A DNA stretch of 64,000 bases, from NCBI GenBank assembly GCA_008711295.1, contig VUYV01000008.1, positions 62,001 to 126,000 of the forward strand, read 5' to 3'. Under the pieces are notes generated by a model. The model did not search any database and was not told where the DNA came from. It was given only the letters and a program-made list of their open reading frames with translations. The DNA comes from Anarhynchus alexandrinus. Its lineage: Eukaryota > Chordata > Aves > Charadriiformes > Charadriidae. This document shows positions 1 through 12,390 of the stretch, piece by piece. Both the position numbers and the translations under genes were made by a program. The first letter of the stretch is position 1, and each line of letters starts with the position of its first letter.

Positions 1-133
1 TGGACACGCTCCAGCACCTCAATGTCCTTCTTGTAGTGAGGTGCCCAAAACTGAACACAGTACTCGAGGTGAGGCCTCACCAGTGCCGAGTACAGGGGGA
101 TGATCACTTCACGAGTACAGGGGGATGATCACT
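1..133 (-). repeat. CR1 LINE fragment, truncated by the window edge
   Basis: This is CR1 3'-region sequence read on the minus strand; the plus strand reads TGGACACGCTCCAGCACCTC at the start, and the tract is the reverse of the segment seen in the copies at 1021 and 4131. A 22-base unit beginning CGAGTACAGGGG is present twice, at 87-108 and 112-133, so the copy carries a small internal duplication. Confidence 0.85.
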
Positions 134-439
134 GACCCACCTCAACATCCCCCACCTCGTAATTCAGCCAACTAGACTTTCTGCTGTTACAACCAGCCTG
201 AACACACCAAAATGGATTTTAGGGAAGGAGGCAGAGAGGAGCATTGGCTCGTGAGATGAGTCACAACCTCTCTGGAGCAAGCCGAGCACTATTCCAGGCT
301 TTTCTCGGCTTCACATCTCTTTCTTTGTCCCATCTATCTTCAGGTAACCCCTAGTAACCTGCGTTGGCAAAGAAAGTTTTGGAAATAAGAAAAAGCAGCA
401 GCAGAAACAACACACAACACAAGATTTTAACAAGCACAG
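134..439. other. Unassigned sequence downstream of MZT2
   Basis: I recognise no gene, repeat or RNA here. It lies beyond the last MZT2 exon and could hold part of its 3' UTR if the weak poly(A) signal at 440 is not the one used. Confidence 0.4.
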
Positions 440-445
440 TTTATA
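440..445 (-). terminator. Candidate poly(A) signal of MZT2 (variant TATAAA)
   Basis: The minus strand reads TATAAA 43 bases past the MZT2 stop codon. No canonical AATAAA was found on that strand between 1 and 487, so this variant hexamer is the best local candidate, but it is weak evidence. Confidence 0.3.
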
Positions 446-487
446 TACATCGTCAAGCATCAAAATACATTGGTTCCAAAGTCTTAT

Positions 488-648
488 TTAGGTACTGTTG
501 CCTCCGCCGCTGCTCTTTCCAGAAGCTCCTGCTTTCTGCAGCCGGCTCGCGCTCGGCTGCCGAGGCATCCTCTGGGCAGATCCTTCCCGGCTGCTCCTTT
601 CTGGAAGAACCTGGGTCCCGCTGACAGCAGAAGTGGTTTTATTTCTCC
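488..648 (-). CDS. MZT2: MZT2 exon 3 (C-terminal coding exon)
   Basis: A polypyrimidine tract ending TTATTCAG precedes the exon at 648. The first two bases complete a glycine codon begun by the last G of exon 2, giving the family sequence TRGRN across the junction. The frame ends GGGNST and a TAA at 490-488. The arginine-rich [19 protein letters not shown] match is what identifies this exon so far from exons 1 and 2. Confidence 0.92.
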
Positions 649-3600
649 CTGAATAAACAAATGCATACATTAAAGTTCAAGCCCCATGCCCACGTGCCAC
701 CACACAGCACCTCAGCTGCACAAGCTCCTTCAGAAGTCATGCAAAAGGCAAAATTGTATGAGGTCTCGCAAACGTATCCAGCATCCAACACAGAAAGCGA
801 ATTGCTGAATTCAGCTCCACAGGTATCGGGGCCACAGAACTCAAACAAGTTGTAGTAGGAGCCTTGTTAATTTTCATCAGGTTTAATCTACAAAGTAACC
901 AGCCACTTTGTCCATTAAACACTTGCTTTTGTTTGGCGTAGGAACACCCGTGCTGCAAACCAGCACTTCAAGAAGAACATGAAGAGCATCTAACACCTCA
1001 AGACTGGGATAAGTGAATTCATGGTGAGACCCCACCTGGAGTACTGCGTCCACCTCTGGAGCCCCCAACATAGGAAAGACATGGACCTGTTGGAGTGGGT
1101 CCAGAGGGGGCCACAGAGATGATCAGAGGGCTGGAGCACCTCTCCTACGAGGAGAAGCTGAGAGAGTTGGGGGTGTTCAGCCTGGAGAAGAGAAGGCTCC
1201 GGGGAGACCTTATATCTGCCTTCCAGTACCTAAAAGGGCTCCAGGAGAGCTGGGGAAGGACTTTTTACAAGGGCATTTGGTGATAGGATGAGGGGGAATG
1301 GCTTTAAACTGGAAGAGGGGAGATTTAGATTAGATATTAGGAAGAAATTTTTCACTCTGAGGGTGGTGAGCCCCTGGCCCAGGTTGCCCAGAGAAGCTGT
1401 GACTGACCCATCCCTGGAGGTGTTCAAGGCCAGGTTGGACAGGGCTTTGAGCAACATGGGCTGGTAGGAGATGTCCCTGCCCATGGCAGGGGGGGTGGAA
1501 CTGGATGGTCTTTAAGTTCCCTTCCAACCTAAACCATTCCATGGTTCTGTGATATGATTCTATGATGTGCCAGTGCCCACCAGTTTCTGAAGACCGCAGA
1601 CACGTTATCAGATCAGAAACCCTTCTCTTCACATCACTTCCATGTCCTGATGAGCAAGTTGGGGTTGCCTGACGTTTTCTGGGGTTTCCAGAAGCTCAGA
1701 CTCCTACCTAGGACCTACTCACAGATTTTCTAACTGCATTCAGAAGATGAGAGTTATCCTTCCACGGACACAACCGACCATCTCTGAATGAGCAGAGGAG
1801 CAAGGAGTAGAAAGGCAGAAGTTGAGGAAGGCAAGGGGCCGGCAGCCCAGCCTGCTGGCTTCAGCTAGAGGTGGGGGTGACAGACCAAGGTGTGCCAGAA
1901 ACCAATAACAGAATGGGATGAGTGAGGGACACTGACTTTTCCTGGCACTGGAGAGAACTACTCCAGATGAGAAGTAGGACTCACACCAGGAAAGATAATC
2001 AAAAAAAAAAAAAAAAAAGTGAGGCAAAAGGGTCACAGATTTTACTAAAGATAAGAAGCTCCAACAAACATCGTAAGAAGTTAGTAATAATAGCAAGGAG
2101 GAAGCAAACCACAGGAATGCAGTGAGCTATAGTTAACAGCAGTTCCACGTGTGCAATTAAACAGTCAGTCACATTTTAGCAACCGTTATCAGAGCAGCTT
2201 CCAGAACACCAACAGCTACTCCACACATCGGAGTCTCCGTGGGCATGGTTTGGAAATCATCATCTTGGATCATCTGGACATCATATGGGCAGTGCACAGC
2301 CTGGAGATCATAGGTAGGTCTGTTTCACTTACCAAACCATCCTGCCTCCTCGGAGCAGCTGTCTGAGAACACGAGTCACATCGGTACCTAAAGTTAACAC
2401 CTTGCGGCACCAGAAAGACAACCTGAGATCTTCCAACTAAAGAGTATGCGGCCCCTTCGTATCTGTAAAGTTTGACAGAGTAGGGCAGCAAAAGAAACAC
2501 GTTCACTTATCCCAGCCAAGTCAGGTGCTCTTAAAAAAAAAGTCCATTATTGTAAACCACGCTAGTGATCTGCCAGCAGCGACCAGCCCAAGCCAGCCAA
2601 CCAGCCTTGCAACCTTTCTCTGCAGCTCAAGCACTTCAGCCATTTCACTAATGCAAGTGTTGTCCAGGAAAACAAACAAACTGCACAAAGGCGAGGCATG
2701 ATTTCACAGCACGCGAGAGGAAAAATTGGCAGGAACAAAAAGCATTATAGTTCTCCGTGATGCTTTTAGCAATCCAGGACATGTCTACAGGTGAGTACCT
2801 TCCCTCTTTTGTCACATGCATCCATCCAGTAAGAATGCAGGTCCCCAACCTGTGTACGACAACTCCAACCATGTGCACACCCAAAACAACTGTGCCATGA
2901 AGTGCTACTGGGATCAGGCCCTTGATCTTCTGACCTAGCTGAAACGGCTAGACGAAGCACATGCCCTCCATCCTCTTAGCCTCACAATCACAGCAGAACA
3001 AACCAGTTACGTCAACAGCATAAAAACTAACTGTATTTTTGGAAGCATCCTATTTAGACCAGTCAAGAATAGCTCATGAAGGACAGTCACGGTCAGTTAA
3101 AACACTATCAGAGATAACGGGTTCAAGTAACTCAAAGCACAAAAGAAGCTGAACAACCACAAACTCTTTGCAGTTCACGTACTACCGACCAACAAAAGGA
3201 TTCCACTGATAATTTTCTTGCTGACACAAGACGACACCACACCTTGGACATGTCTGGCTGCCATAGAACAACTGTGGCCCAAATAGCTCCGGATGCATTA
3301 ACGCTGGTCACTCCTGACAAAACCCAAGGCCAAAAGGCTACAGCCACCCCAGGAGAGGACCACCACCAGATACTGAGGCAGGAGTCTGCAGGGTGGCACA
3401 GGGCAAGGAGAGAAAGCCTTAAGTAGCAGCAGGAGGAAGAAGCACCTTCTTGTGTCAAGCAGCAGGCAAGCAAAGACTGATCAGATTTAGGAAAGGAATC
3501 CCAACCCCAAATATGCTTTTAGAAGTGGAGGTCTAAAGGTCTTCTCTTTCAGTGCCCTCTCTACTCAACCTACTGCTTTCCCCAAGGAAAAGCAGTAGGT

Positions 3601-6600
3601 TCCTTCTCCTGCCTCTGAGCTGTAACAGATTTTCCTCCTGCTGGTGAAAATAAATAAATAAATAAATGGCTATTGGTACATTTACTTGTAACACAGTCAG
3701 GGATATCAAGGCTGCAACGATCTCAAAATATCTCCCGCAGCATATACGGGCAGTGACTATGGGGTACAGCAACCGCCAGGGTACTTTTAAGTTCTCCAAA
3801 ACCCTGCTTCTGTTCCTGTCTCGCAGCAGGGTTTACATCAGGCACACTAAACCAGCTGGCCTTTCTAGGCAAGCAAAGACTCAGTTTTAGGTGTGAATAA
3901 AAAAAAAAAAAAAATAAATTGTAAGAGCAGAAGTCCCTCCCCTTTGCAATCACTATTTGTTACTTAAAGGACTAAAGAGATACCTCTCACACCACCACCG
4001 GAGGTGTGCACAGCAATGTGGCTCACTTCAAATCTCACCACCTCCAGACCATGGAAAAATCTCAGACACCGCTCAACTTCACTCGCTAAAGCAGGCCCAG
4101 TATGTGAGTGTGGCTTGTTATACTCAAACTGCATCCTGGGCTGCATCAGAAGAAGCGTGGCCAGCAGGTCAAGGGAGGTGATTCTGCCCCTCTGCTCTGC
4201 TCTCATGACACCACAACTGGAATATTGCATCCAGCTCTGGAGCCCTCAGCGTAAGAAGGACATGGACCTGTTGGAGCGGGTCCAGAGGAGGCCACAAAGA
4301 TAATCCGAGGGCTGGAGCACCTCTGCTATGAAGCCAGGCTGAAAGAGTTGAGGTTGTTCAGCCTGGAGAAGAGAAGGCTCCAGGGAGACCTTAAAGCAGT
4401 ATCTGAAGGGGGCCTACAAGAAAGCTGGAGAGGGACTTTTTACAAGGGCATGTAGTGATAGGACGAGGCGGAATGGCTTCAAACTGGAAGAGGGGAGATT
4501 TAGATTAGATATTAGGAAGAAATTCTTGATGGTGAGGGTGGTGAGACCCTGGCCCAGGTTGCCCAGAGAAGCTGTGGCTGACCCATCCCTGGAGGTGTTC
4601 AAGGCCAGGTTGAACAGGGCTTGGAGCAACCTGGGCTGGTGGGAGGTGTCCCTGCCCATGGCAGGGGGGTTGGAACTGGATGATCTTTAAGGTCCCTTCC
4701 AACCTAAACCATTCTATGATTCTATGATCCTTTTCCAGAATGCCAGGTTTGCCCTGCAGAGTCTTACTCACATCCCCACATAAATACCACAAGCAGTGGG
4801 TGCTCTTCTGCAGCACAACCTGGCAGGTCTTCAAAGCTGCTGCTATAGCCTTCACAGTTCAGACATGCTCTCCAGAGCCAAAAGAGCACCCCTGCTAATG
4901 CAGCCTCCTTGAGAAGACAGAGCAAAGTGGACAGGGAAGGCCGGCAAAACATGGCTCAACAAATCCAGCTGAATTGTTTTGGAACAGAGGAAGAAGGGAA
5001 AAAAAAATAAGAAGATGGTTTTCAAATGCACTTTCTAAAGTAGTTAACTAAGACCTTAAGTATGCATTGAGCAGAGGGTCATTATTTAATCACATTTTCT
5101 CTTGCAAAAATTTACCTTAAGAGAAGGATTTGGAGAAAGAAGAGAACACGAAATCAGTGGACACCTACACAGGCCCACAAATCACCTGCACAGAACTTGT
5201 ACCTTCCTCTTCTCCAGCAAGCCTGTTTCTTCGTAACAGGTTAGGTATTCAATCGCATTACTAGACACCACCTGTCCTGGTTTGAGGTAAAACAGAACCA
5301 ATTTTGTTCAGTAACTTCGCTTCTTAGCTGGGCCTCTTCTAACTACTGAAATTAACAGCATATTGTGCAGACAGTGTTCACTTTCTCAGAGTGATAAGAC
5401 CAATGTTTATAGCTGATGCCCAGGCATGGTATGCAGAGAGGCTCTTGCTTATACTTATTGCTATAACACCCAAGGCCAACCAACTTGGTTATTTGCCCCG
5501 TTGGAAGGTCAGAAGTGGAAACGCATAGTGGGGTCCCACCTGCGGGGAGGAGCGGACAGGACAGGTGACCCAAAACTGACCAACAGGGTATTCCATCCCA
5601 TCTGCCTCATGCTCAGTATAAAAGCTGATGGATCAAAGGGTCAGCTCTCTTCCTTCAATGGCCAACATCTGAGGAGGACTCTGTTTGTCTGCCTGTGATC
5701 CTGATCCGGAATCCAGATCCGGAATCCAGTTCCCGTCCGTCACCGAGTCCAGCCTGGGACTGGCCCAGTGCCAGCTGGTGTCATGATTGTCATCTTGGGA
5801 GCTTGATACGGTTTTGTATAGACATTTTTTTTCATTATTTCTTTTTATTTTATTATTAATATTTCATTAAAGTAGTTTAGTTCCTTCTAAACTCATAAGT
5901 CTCTTTTTCCTCCTCTGCCTCTCTCTTTGAAGAAAGGTAGAGGGGAGCATCTGTCGGTCCCATCTGCAGTCCCCCAGGTCCCCAGTGGCTGATTTGACCT
6001 AAACCACGACACCACCACAACAAGCAAGCTTACATTAAGAAGAGTCCCAGATCCCATTCAAGATACTGACAAGCCTCCTTAGATGCTCAAACATCTCACT
6101 TCAACACATCAGGCAAGAAGCCTCTAAATGAGATGCCTGAAGGTGGGTTAAGACTTGTGATTCTCAAAAGCATATTTTTCCACACAGAGAAGGAAAACGC
6201 ATCCTGTGAACCCTTCACCGAGCCAGTGGCTGGTGGTGGGCTCAGAGGCATTTCCAACACGCACCTAAGCATGAGGTAGAGAGTTAACGACACATTTAAG
6301 TACAGAGAAATGAGCCAGGGCAAAGCTTTTCAAAGTAGCTTGATGGAAGACACTTGGGCTGGGGAAGTGGGGAATGTGGAAAAACCAGCCGGAGCGCAAA
6401 GAGTGAGAGAAGCATCAAAGAATATTCATCAGCCTAGGGAAAAAAAAAAAAAAAAAGAGGAGGGCATTGACATACTCGTGTTAATAGAGAGGTAGAAAAC
6501 TGCAGGGAAACTACCAGGGGCTTGACAGTTGGCTGACGGGAACAGAAAGCGTGGAAATAATAGGTAAGAATATGGCATATTTAACTACACAAAGGTAAAC

Positions 6601-9600
6601 TAGACATAGCCTAGGCCAAAACCAACACCACTGTCCTCGCAGGATGCACAGAAAGAAGTTGCCTGGATATCCTTTCTCTTTCAAAGCAGCTCTTTCCCTC
6701 CCAGATCAACAACTGCCAAGGAACTGTTTCAAACGTGGCTTGAACGAGGTTGTATCTAGCTAACCACGCCGAACAAATGCTCCAATACTCAAACACAGTA
6801 ATTTTTAGCCGGCTCTCATGAATTCAGCTACCAGCAAACATAGCTCCATGCAGAACACCATGGCTATATTCCATGGGAAAACGCAAAATAAAGTCATTCA
6901 TGTTAGACGCCCTGTTGTTTTAGCTGTAAAAAAGCTGAAATAACTACTGGGGAGAACCCACCACCACCAATAGTACTGGTTCAGAAGTGCTGTAACAGTC
7001 TCTTTTTTTAAGCTGCTTTAAAAAAAAACACCTCCCTGCACCATGATGGGCTGAAACACCGAAGCCAATATCTCATTGTTACCAATAAAGCTTTGAGCAG
7101 AGCAGTCTTGGCTAATCTTTAGCGAGACCTGGATTACTTCAGCCACACATCTGTCTTCTGACAAAGGAGGAAGCACGGGAGATACGCCAAGCTGAAGGAC
7201 ACCGCACAAAGCAGCTTGGCAAGCTCATATAGGACAACCCCTGTTCCCTGTATCAGCGCAAGGAGCTCTAGCTTTATCAGCAGGCACAAGTCCCAGCTAC
7301 ACAGAGGGTAGAGGATCTCCCATCTCCAAATGCCTGGTCCTGCGGGGAAGCCGCATCTTTCAACACGAGATGGCAGGGCCAACAGCAGAAGGTCACCCTT
7401 CCCAGCAGCAGCTCCTAAAGGGAAAGGAGGTGAGGCAAGGCAAGGCAAGGCAAGGCAAGCTGAACGCTCCTGCGGAACAAATCCAGCCCCAGTCACCCCA
7501 TTAACTCTTACACAGCTCCTGAGACGTGGGCTTGGGACTGTGCCCAGAACTAGAAGGCTCAGCGAGCGAGGAGCGATTCCTCCTCCTCTTCGGTTGGAGC
7601 TGGCTGTCTGTTTCCCCAATTTAAGGAGAGAAAAATCACTCTGCTGAAGAGATGCCGATTTTAATGGGATCTTTACTTCAGCAGCACGCTTTCCCCCACA
7701 GGCTGTAATAGAACAAGCTCCTGTCTTGAGCTAGGTGGTTCAAACCCTAATTCAGCCTAAGGTGGTCCAGTAAAACACAGCCAAGGCTGGCACCGACGGC
7801 CCAGTTCTGCTTTAGATCATTACCAATTTCCACGAACTGAGATCTCTCTCTTTGTTTTCATGAGCTTCAACCAGGAGTCAACGCTCCAGGCACATCCATC
7901 GCTCCAAGTCTCCATGGGGTGCCACGGACTCAGGCAACAAGCTAGCCAAAATTTGCACAAAGCTGCAATTAAAGCTGCAGAAGCCTGTTCACGTGCACGT
8001 GAAGCCCAACTTAGGTCAGGCCAGGCACTGAGCAAACATTGCCCCCTCTTTTGGCCAAACCACAGCAAGTGCAGACATCTGGCCTTCCATCCCGGCAGCT
8101 ACGGAAACGTATCCTCCCAAGGAGAGCTGGACAAAAACGTGTTCTCTCAATGTCAGTGTGATCTTACCGGTATTTAGTATACTTACAGGAACGAGGACAT
8201 GGGACTAAGGTTGTGATAAGCCACCGCTGAGTTTAAGTGGCTTGATGGCCATGATCCTCCCGCTTCAAGAAGCTCCGGTGATCTCAGAGCACCAATGAGC
8301 CCTGAAGACGTATTTTAGCCTCGTGAAATAAAGCAGCAAAGTGAAATAAGGCAGCAACAGGAGACACTGAAGGCCAAGCTAATACTGTGAACATTTACCA
8401 CCAGCTAGCACCATCTTTCTTGGAACTTCACTACGCTTCGGTTTTGAGGGCTCATCACCACTCCAGGACATCAACATGTCAATTTTAAAGGGAAAACTTA
8501 TGGAGGGGGAAGTCTGGCCGGAAACACTAGGACTGCAATCTGACTGAGCCACTGTCTTGGACCAGGAGATGCTCTGCTAGAGATGCAGAACAAGCATCCT
8601 GGATTGGTGCAGGCACCGCCAAATTCAGCTCCCAGGGCAGATCCCAGTTACCCACAGCCTCTCTGAGGCGCTAGCAGCACCTCAGGCTGGTCGGAGGCAA
8701 CCCTACCTTAGGGTTTCTGGCTTTTCCTCTTGAGGAATTTAAAGCTGATGGACAAACAAGTTGCCATCTAACCATTTCAAAGCTGAACTGGCCGACTACC
8801 AGCCAAAACCAGCCCATGGCAGCAGCCCAATGCCTGGAAAAAAATCTCGTTTTTACAGGAATTGCCACAGAAACAGCATGCATGAGAGAAGAAAAGCTAA
8901 TCCAGATTAACAGACAGACAGGAACAAAAACCTTACCAAAGTTCCTTCATAGTTTGAGTGGCCCATGACACCTGAGGTACCAACAAAGGAGGAGAAGAAG
9001 AGAGAGCAAAATTTAACAGCATCTTTTGTTCCAAGCCACTGCTCTTTTGAGATGTTTCCTTCTCAACACGGTACCGCCACAGCCCACTGATTCTTACTTA
9101 AAATATCCAAGTGCTGTACCTCTCATTTTCCTCAGGAAAAAGTAGTCAGCCGTCTTTTTTTTTTTTCCCCCGTGCACATTTAGAGTCGCTCCTCAACCAC
9201 ACCTGAGGCTGTTCTCTTTACCGCAACCAACTTCTCCACAGGCAATTCTGAATCAGGAGCACCCCTCCAGAAAGGGGAAACCTGTTCACAGTAAAAAGTT
9301 CACGGAGTCCTGGCCACTTTATCTGCACACTCCAAATTCCCACTCGGGCTTGGGCGAACTTCCTCAGAAGTGTCTGTGCAGCTGTGGGAACCTGCACCAG
9401 AAGCAGCAGGATCTGCATGCAGCATCAGCCTGCAGCATGGTCGCCCTCCCCCTAAAACTGACCACTCGGTCCAATGAATCTTTGCCTTTCATCTTCACTT
9501 TCCATCGGACTTACCACCGGACTTGCAAGCATGGCCACGAGAATAAACACCCCACTACCACCACGTCAGCCTCAGCAGTGAGACCAGATGAAGCAGTAGC

Positions 9601-11290
9601 ACGCTATCACGACAGGGAACCCCTACTTTCCCCCCCAACACCACCCCGCTCCAGTTACCTACGCTGACAAAGCTTCTCTTTCTTGCCCCTTTCTCACATA
9701 GTTCCCACGCACAGCCCTTCCCGACAGCTACTTTTTCCAAATTTTGCCTGAAAAACCCAATCATGGGTCAACACATCAGCTACAACAGAGGTTTTTTTCA
9801 TCCTGAAGCAGGGAGAGAAGGACATGACAACCCAACGCGACTTGACCTCAGCCACGTCTAGGCTCCGGCCGGGCGAAGACAGGCACCTACGTTACTGGTG
9901 CGGCAATTTTGTTCTCGGCAAGCACAGACAATGATGACAAAACCTCCCCGTTTCGGCCGGTGCCCCTTTCTGCTGTATTTTTTTTTTTAAGCACAAGAGA
10001 AACGAAAGCCTTTTCACAGTGAATTCCAGCTTAGTGACAGCAGGCCTATTTCAGCCACCTCTTTTTAAACCTTGTGGAAATAACCCACAGAGGTCGTGAG
10101 CTACCAGCCGAAAGCCACTTGGTTCAGGGAGCCAGCAAAAGTTTTATTAGGACCGGTTTGCAGAAAAAAAGTAAACTAAAACAATATATATAGGATATAG
10201 CACAGCACCAGGGCTACATTTGATGCTGTCCACTGAAATTACATCAATAACAGAAGAGAACCGCATCCAAAAGCAACGGCTATTTCAGCCAAAAACACCA
10301 CACTTTAGCCGATAACCCCACGTTCCCACCCAAAGACTATGCGCTGGGGAGGAGCGGAGGAATCCTCATTTTCCCGGGATTCCCAACCTGCCAGAAACTT
10401 CACTTTTTCTTCGTGTTGTATACCAGTGAAGCAGCATCGCGTAATACCACATATTGGGGGGGAGGAGGGGGGCTGCTGGTGGCAGGGTCAGGAGGCCACA
10501 GAACCCGACACAGGTGACCCCAACAGGCCCCCTGACACCCCCCCACACACACACCCCTCCCTGCTGCCTAAAAATAATAAAAAAAAAAAAATACGGAAAC
10601 AGGCAGCGGACGGCAGGCAGGAGGCGCAGCGGCCCGGGGAGGAGGAGGGGGTCCCTCTCCTCAGCCCCCCCCGGCCCCGGGGCTCACACCGAGCGGGCCC
10701 CCCGCGGTCCGGCCGGGCCCCCCCTGGGGCCGGGCCCCCCTCCCCGCGGCCCCCTCCCGGCGGCGGGGNGGGGTGCGGGGGGAGCGGAGCGGGGGCACGG
10801 CCGTCCTCGGGGGGCTCTGCGCGGGGAGACACGGGGATTAGGGCCCGCAACCATCGTCGTTCCCGCCCCAGCCCGCCCCTGCCAGCTGCCTACCTCGGGT
10901 GTCGGCGGGGAGCGGCGCCGGGGCGGCGGAGGGGGGGGGCCCGGCCTCCGGTGCCGGCAGCAGCCGCTGCCCAGCGCACATGGACTTGAGCACCTGGAAG
11001 ACGGCGAGCGGCGCCACGTTCATGCGCAGCAGGTCCAGCAGCACCCTGCGGGGACACCCGTCAGCGGCGGCAGCGGGGGGGCTCCGGCGGCACCGGCGGC
11101 GGGGGGCGGAGGGGGTGGTCCAGGGGCCGAACCCCGCCGCTCACCGGAACACCTCCGGGTCCAGCCCGCTGCCCGCCGCCTGGGCCAGCTCGAACAGCTC
11201 CGCCTCCTCCGCGCTCAGCAGCTGCTTCCGCCGTAGCCGCGCCTCCGCCATCGCGGCCGCCGCCGCCATCCCCGCCACCGCCTCCGACAT
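488..11290 (-). CDS. MZT2: Mitotic-spindle organizing protein 2 (MOZART2), 3 exons
   Basis: MOZART2 is a small subunit of the gamma-tubulin ring complex; it binds the GCP2 N-terminal region and takes part in interphase centrosome and CM1-protein interactions (family knowledge). Coding exons on the minus strand are 11290-11145, 11045-10894 and 648-488, with GT-AG introns. Joined length is 459 nt, giving 152 residues and a stop, close to the 158 of the human protein. Exons 1-2 carry the conserved block [19 protein letters not shown], then a segment rich in VAPLAVFQ and KSMCAGQRL. The distant exon 3 encodes the family tail ERSSREG...QRMPRQPSA. The ATG at 11290 has G at -3; in-frame Met8 and Met14 are alternatives. 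Intron 1 is only 99 bp, intron 2 is 10,245 bp. Human MZT2A and MZT2B are a recent duplicate pair, so plain MZT2 is used. Confidence 0.93.
1021..1566 (+). repeat. CR1 LINE, 5'-truncated copy with intact 3' end
   Basis: It starts inside the CR1 reverse-transcriptase tail (GGTGAGACCCCACCTGGAGT), continues through the GACATGGACCTGTTGGAG and GCCTGGAGAAGAGAAGGCTC blocks, and ends in GATTCTATGAT, the usual CR1 terminus. No open frame survives. Confidence 0.95.
3647..3667. repeat. (AAAT)n microsatellite
   Basis: About five tandem AAAT units in MZT2 intron 2. Confidence 0.9.
4131..4728 (+). repeat. CR1 LINE, 5'-truncated copy with intact 3' end
   Basis: It begins GCATCCTGGGCTGCATCAGA and ends CATTCTATGATTCTATGAT. 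It is collinear with the copy at 1021 and starts about 100 bases further 5' in the element. Frameshifts and stops leave no reading frame. Confidence 0.95.
5273..6011 (+). mobile_element. Solo LTR of an ERVL-like endogenous retrovirus
   Basis: The 739-bp element starts TGTCCTGGTTT and ends AAACCACGACA, imperfect inverted termini with the canonical TG...CA ends. It is flanked by a 5-bp direct repeat CCACC at 5268-5272 and 6012-6016, the duplication length typical of ERVL and related classes. A TATAAAA box near 5616 and an ATTAAA near 5865 set the plus orientation. There is no internal region or second LTR, so it arose by LTR-LTR recombination. It codes for nothing. Confidence 0.88.
7434..7459. 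repeat. (GGCAA)n microsatellite
   Basis: Five perfect tandem GGCAA units and a partial sixth in MZT2 intron 2. Confidence 0.93.
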
Positions 11291-11640
11291 GGCGGCGCTC
11301 CGCCCCCCTCGAGACCCCGCCCCCTCAGTGCCAGGCCACGCCCCGTCGTCGCCCGGCCACGCCCCCTCACTGCCAGACCGGTTCCCTCACTGTCAGGCCC
11401 TGCCCGCTCACGCCCCGCCCCTCACTGCCAGGCCACGCCCATTCACCGTCAGCCCGTTCCCTCACTGCCAGGCCCCGCCTCCTCGTTGTCCCGCCCCGCC
11501 CCTCCCGGCCCGGCCACGCCCCCTCACCGCCAGCCCCAAATCCCCCTGCCAGGCCCCGCCCCTCTTTGCCCCGCCCCGCCCCCCCGGCGCCGGGCCCAGC
11601 CCCGGGCATGGCGCGGCGGGCCCCGGACAGACGCGGCTCC
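11291..11640 (-). promoter_or_regulatory. MZT2 CpG-island promoter with a GC-box/CACCC minisatellite
   Basis: Immediately upstream of the MZT2 start the sequence is a dense CpG island that also covers exons 1-2. From about 11316 to 11600 it is built of degenerate units around CCAGGCCACGCCCCCTCACTG, so motifs such as CCCCGCCCC and CCACGCCC, sites of the Sp1/KLF class, recur about every 15-40 bp. No TATA box is seen, as expected of a housekeeping promoter. Which copies bind factors is inference. Confidence 0.7.
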
Positions 11641-11860
11641 TCCCGGCCGGGACCGGCAGGTGGCAGCCGCGCTCCAGCCGCAGCCGAGGCCTGCCCGGAG
11701 TGGGATGGGTGGGGGGGTGCTCGGTGGGGCTCCCAGAGCCTCTTCCACCCTCCCCCGAGGGCTCCCCCGCTGCCCCCCGAGCTGGAGCCGGACCTCCAAA
11801 CTGGAGGGCATCACCCACGAGATTGTGGGTCCCCACCACCAACCCTCCCCAGCTTAGACC

Positions 11861-12026
11861 ATAGAATCACACAATGGTTTGGGTTGGAAGGGACCTTAAA
11901 GACCATCCAGCCCCCACTCCGCCTTGGGCAGGAACACCTCCCACCAGACCAGGTTGCTCCAAGCCCCATCCAGCCTGGCGTTTAAAAACCGTCAGGGATG
12001 GGGTCTCCACAGCTTCTCTAGGCAAC
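11861..12026 (-). repeat. CR1 LINE 3' end
   Basis: The plus strand begins ATAGAATCACACAATGGTTT and runs through the CCTTAAAGACCATCCAG and CAGGGATGGGG blocks, the reversed 3' end of CR1, then stops. Confidence 0.9.
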
Positions 12027-12390
12027 AGCTTCTTTTCCACAAGCTGTCACATTTTTTGGCTGAGCGAAACTGTGGCATTTCTTTATTCGTACTGGAAGAG
12101 ACATGCGAAGTACATGGTGGGGGAGACCACATCAAGGCTCACCATCTTCCTCGTACCCATCTATGCGTGGGCAGGTGAACACGTACTCAATGTCGGCAGC
12201 AAGCAAGGGCACCACCACCCCCTTGCTGGATTTCTTCTTGCATTTTTCCCACTGGAAGACAGAAATAGCTGGTTGTCCTCATTGCTGTGGTCATCTGGGT
12301 GACTTCTCCTTGTCTGACCATCCTCGGTCCTCCAAGTGATTCATAACCTGTATTGCGGAGCCAACTCTGGATGCTGGTTTCAATCTCCTG

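Larger units (their letters stand above)
649..10893 (-). other. MZT2 intron 2 (10.2 kb)
   Basis: It begins GTAGGC after the exon 2 end at 10894 and ends TTCAG before 648. Apart from two CR1 copies, one solo LTR and short simple repeats listed separately, I see no exon of another gene on either strand. Confidence 0.85.

Noticed and set aside
10339..11864. Long Pro/Ala/Arg-rich frames on both strands over the MZT2 CpG island
   Set aside because: Few stops are expected at this GC content; translations are homopolymeric, with no domain, and they overlap the MZT2 exons whose family match is clear.
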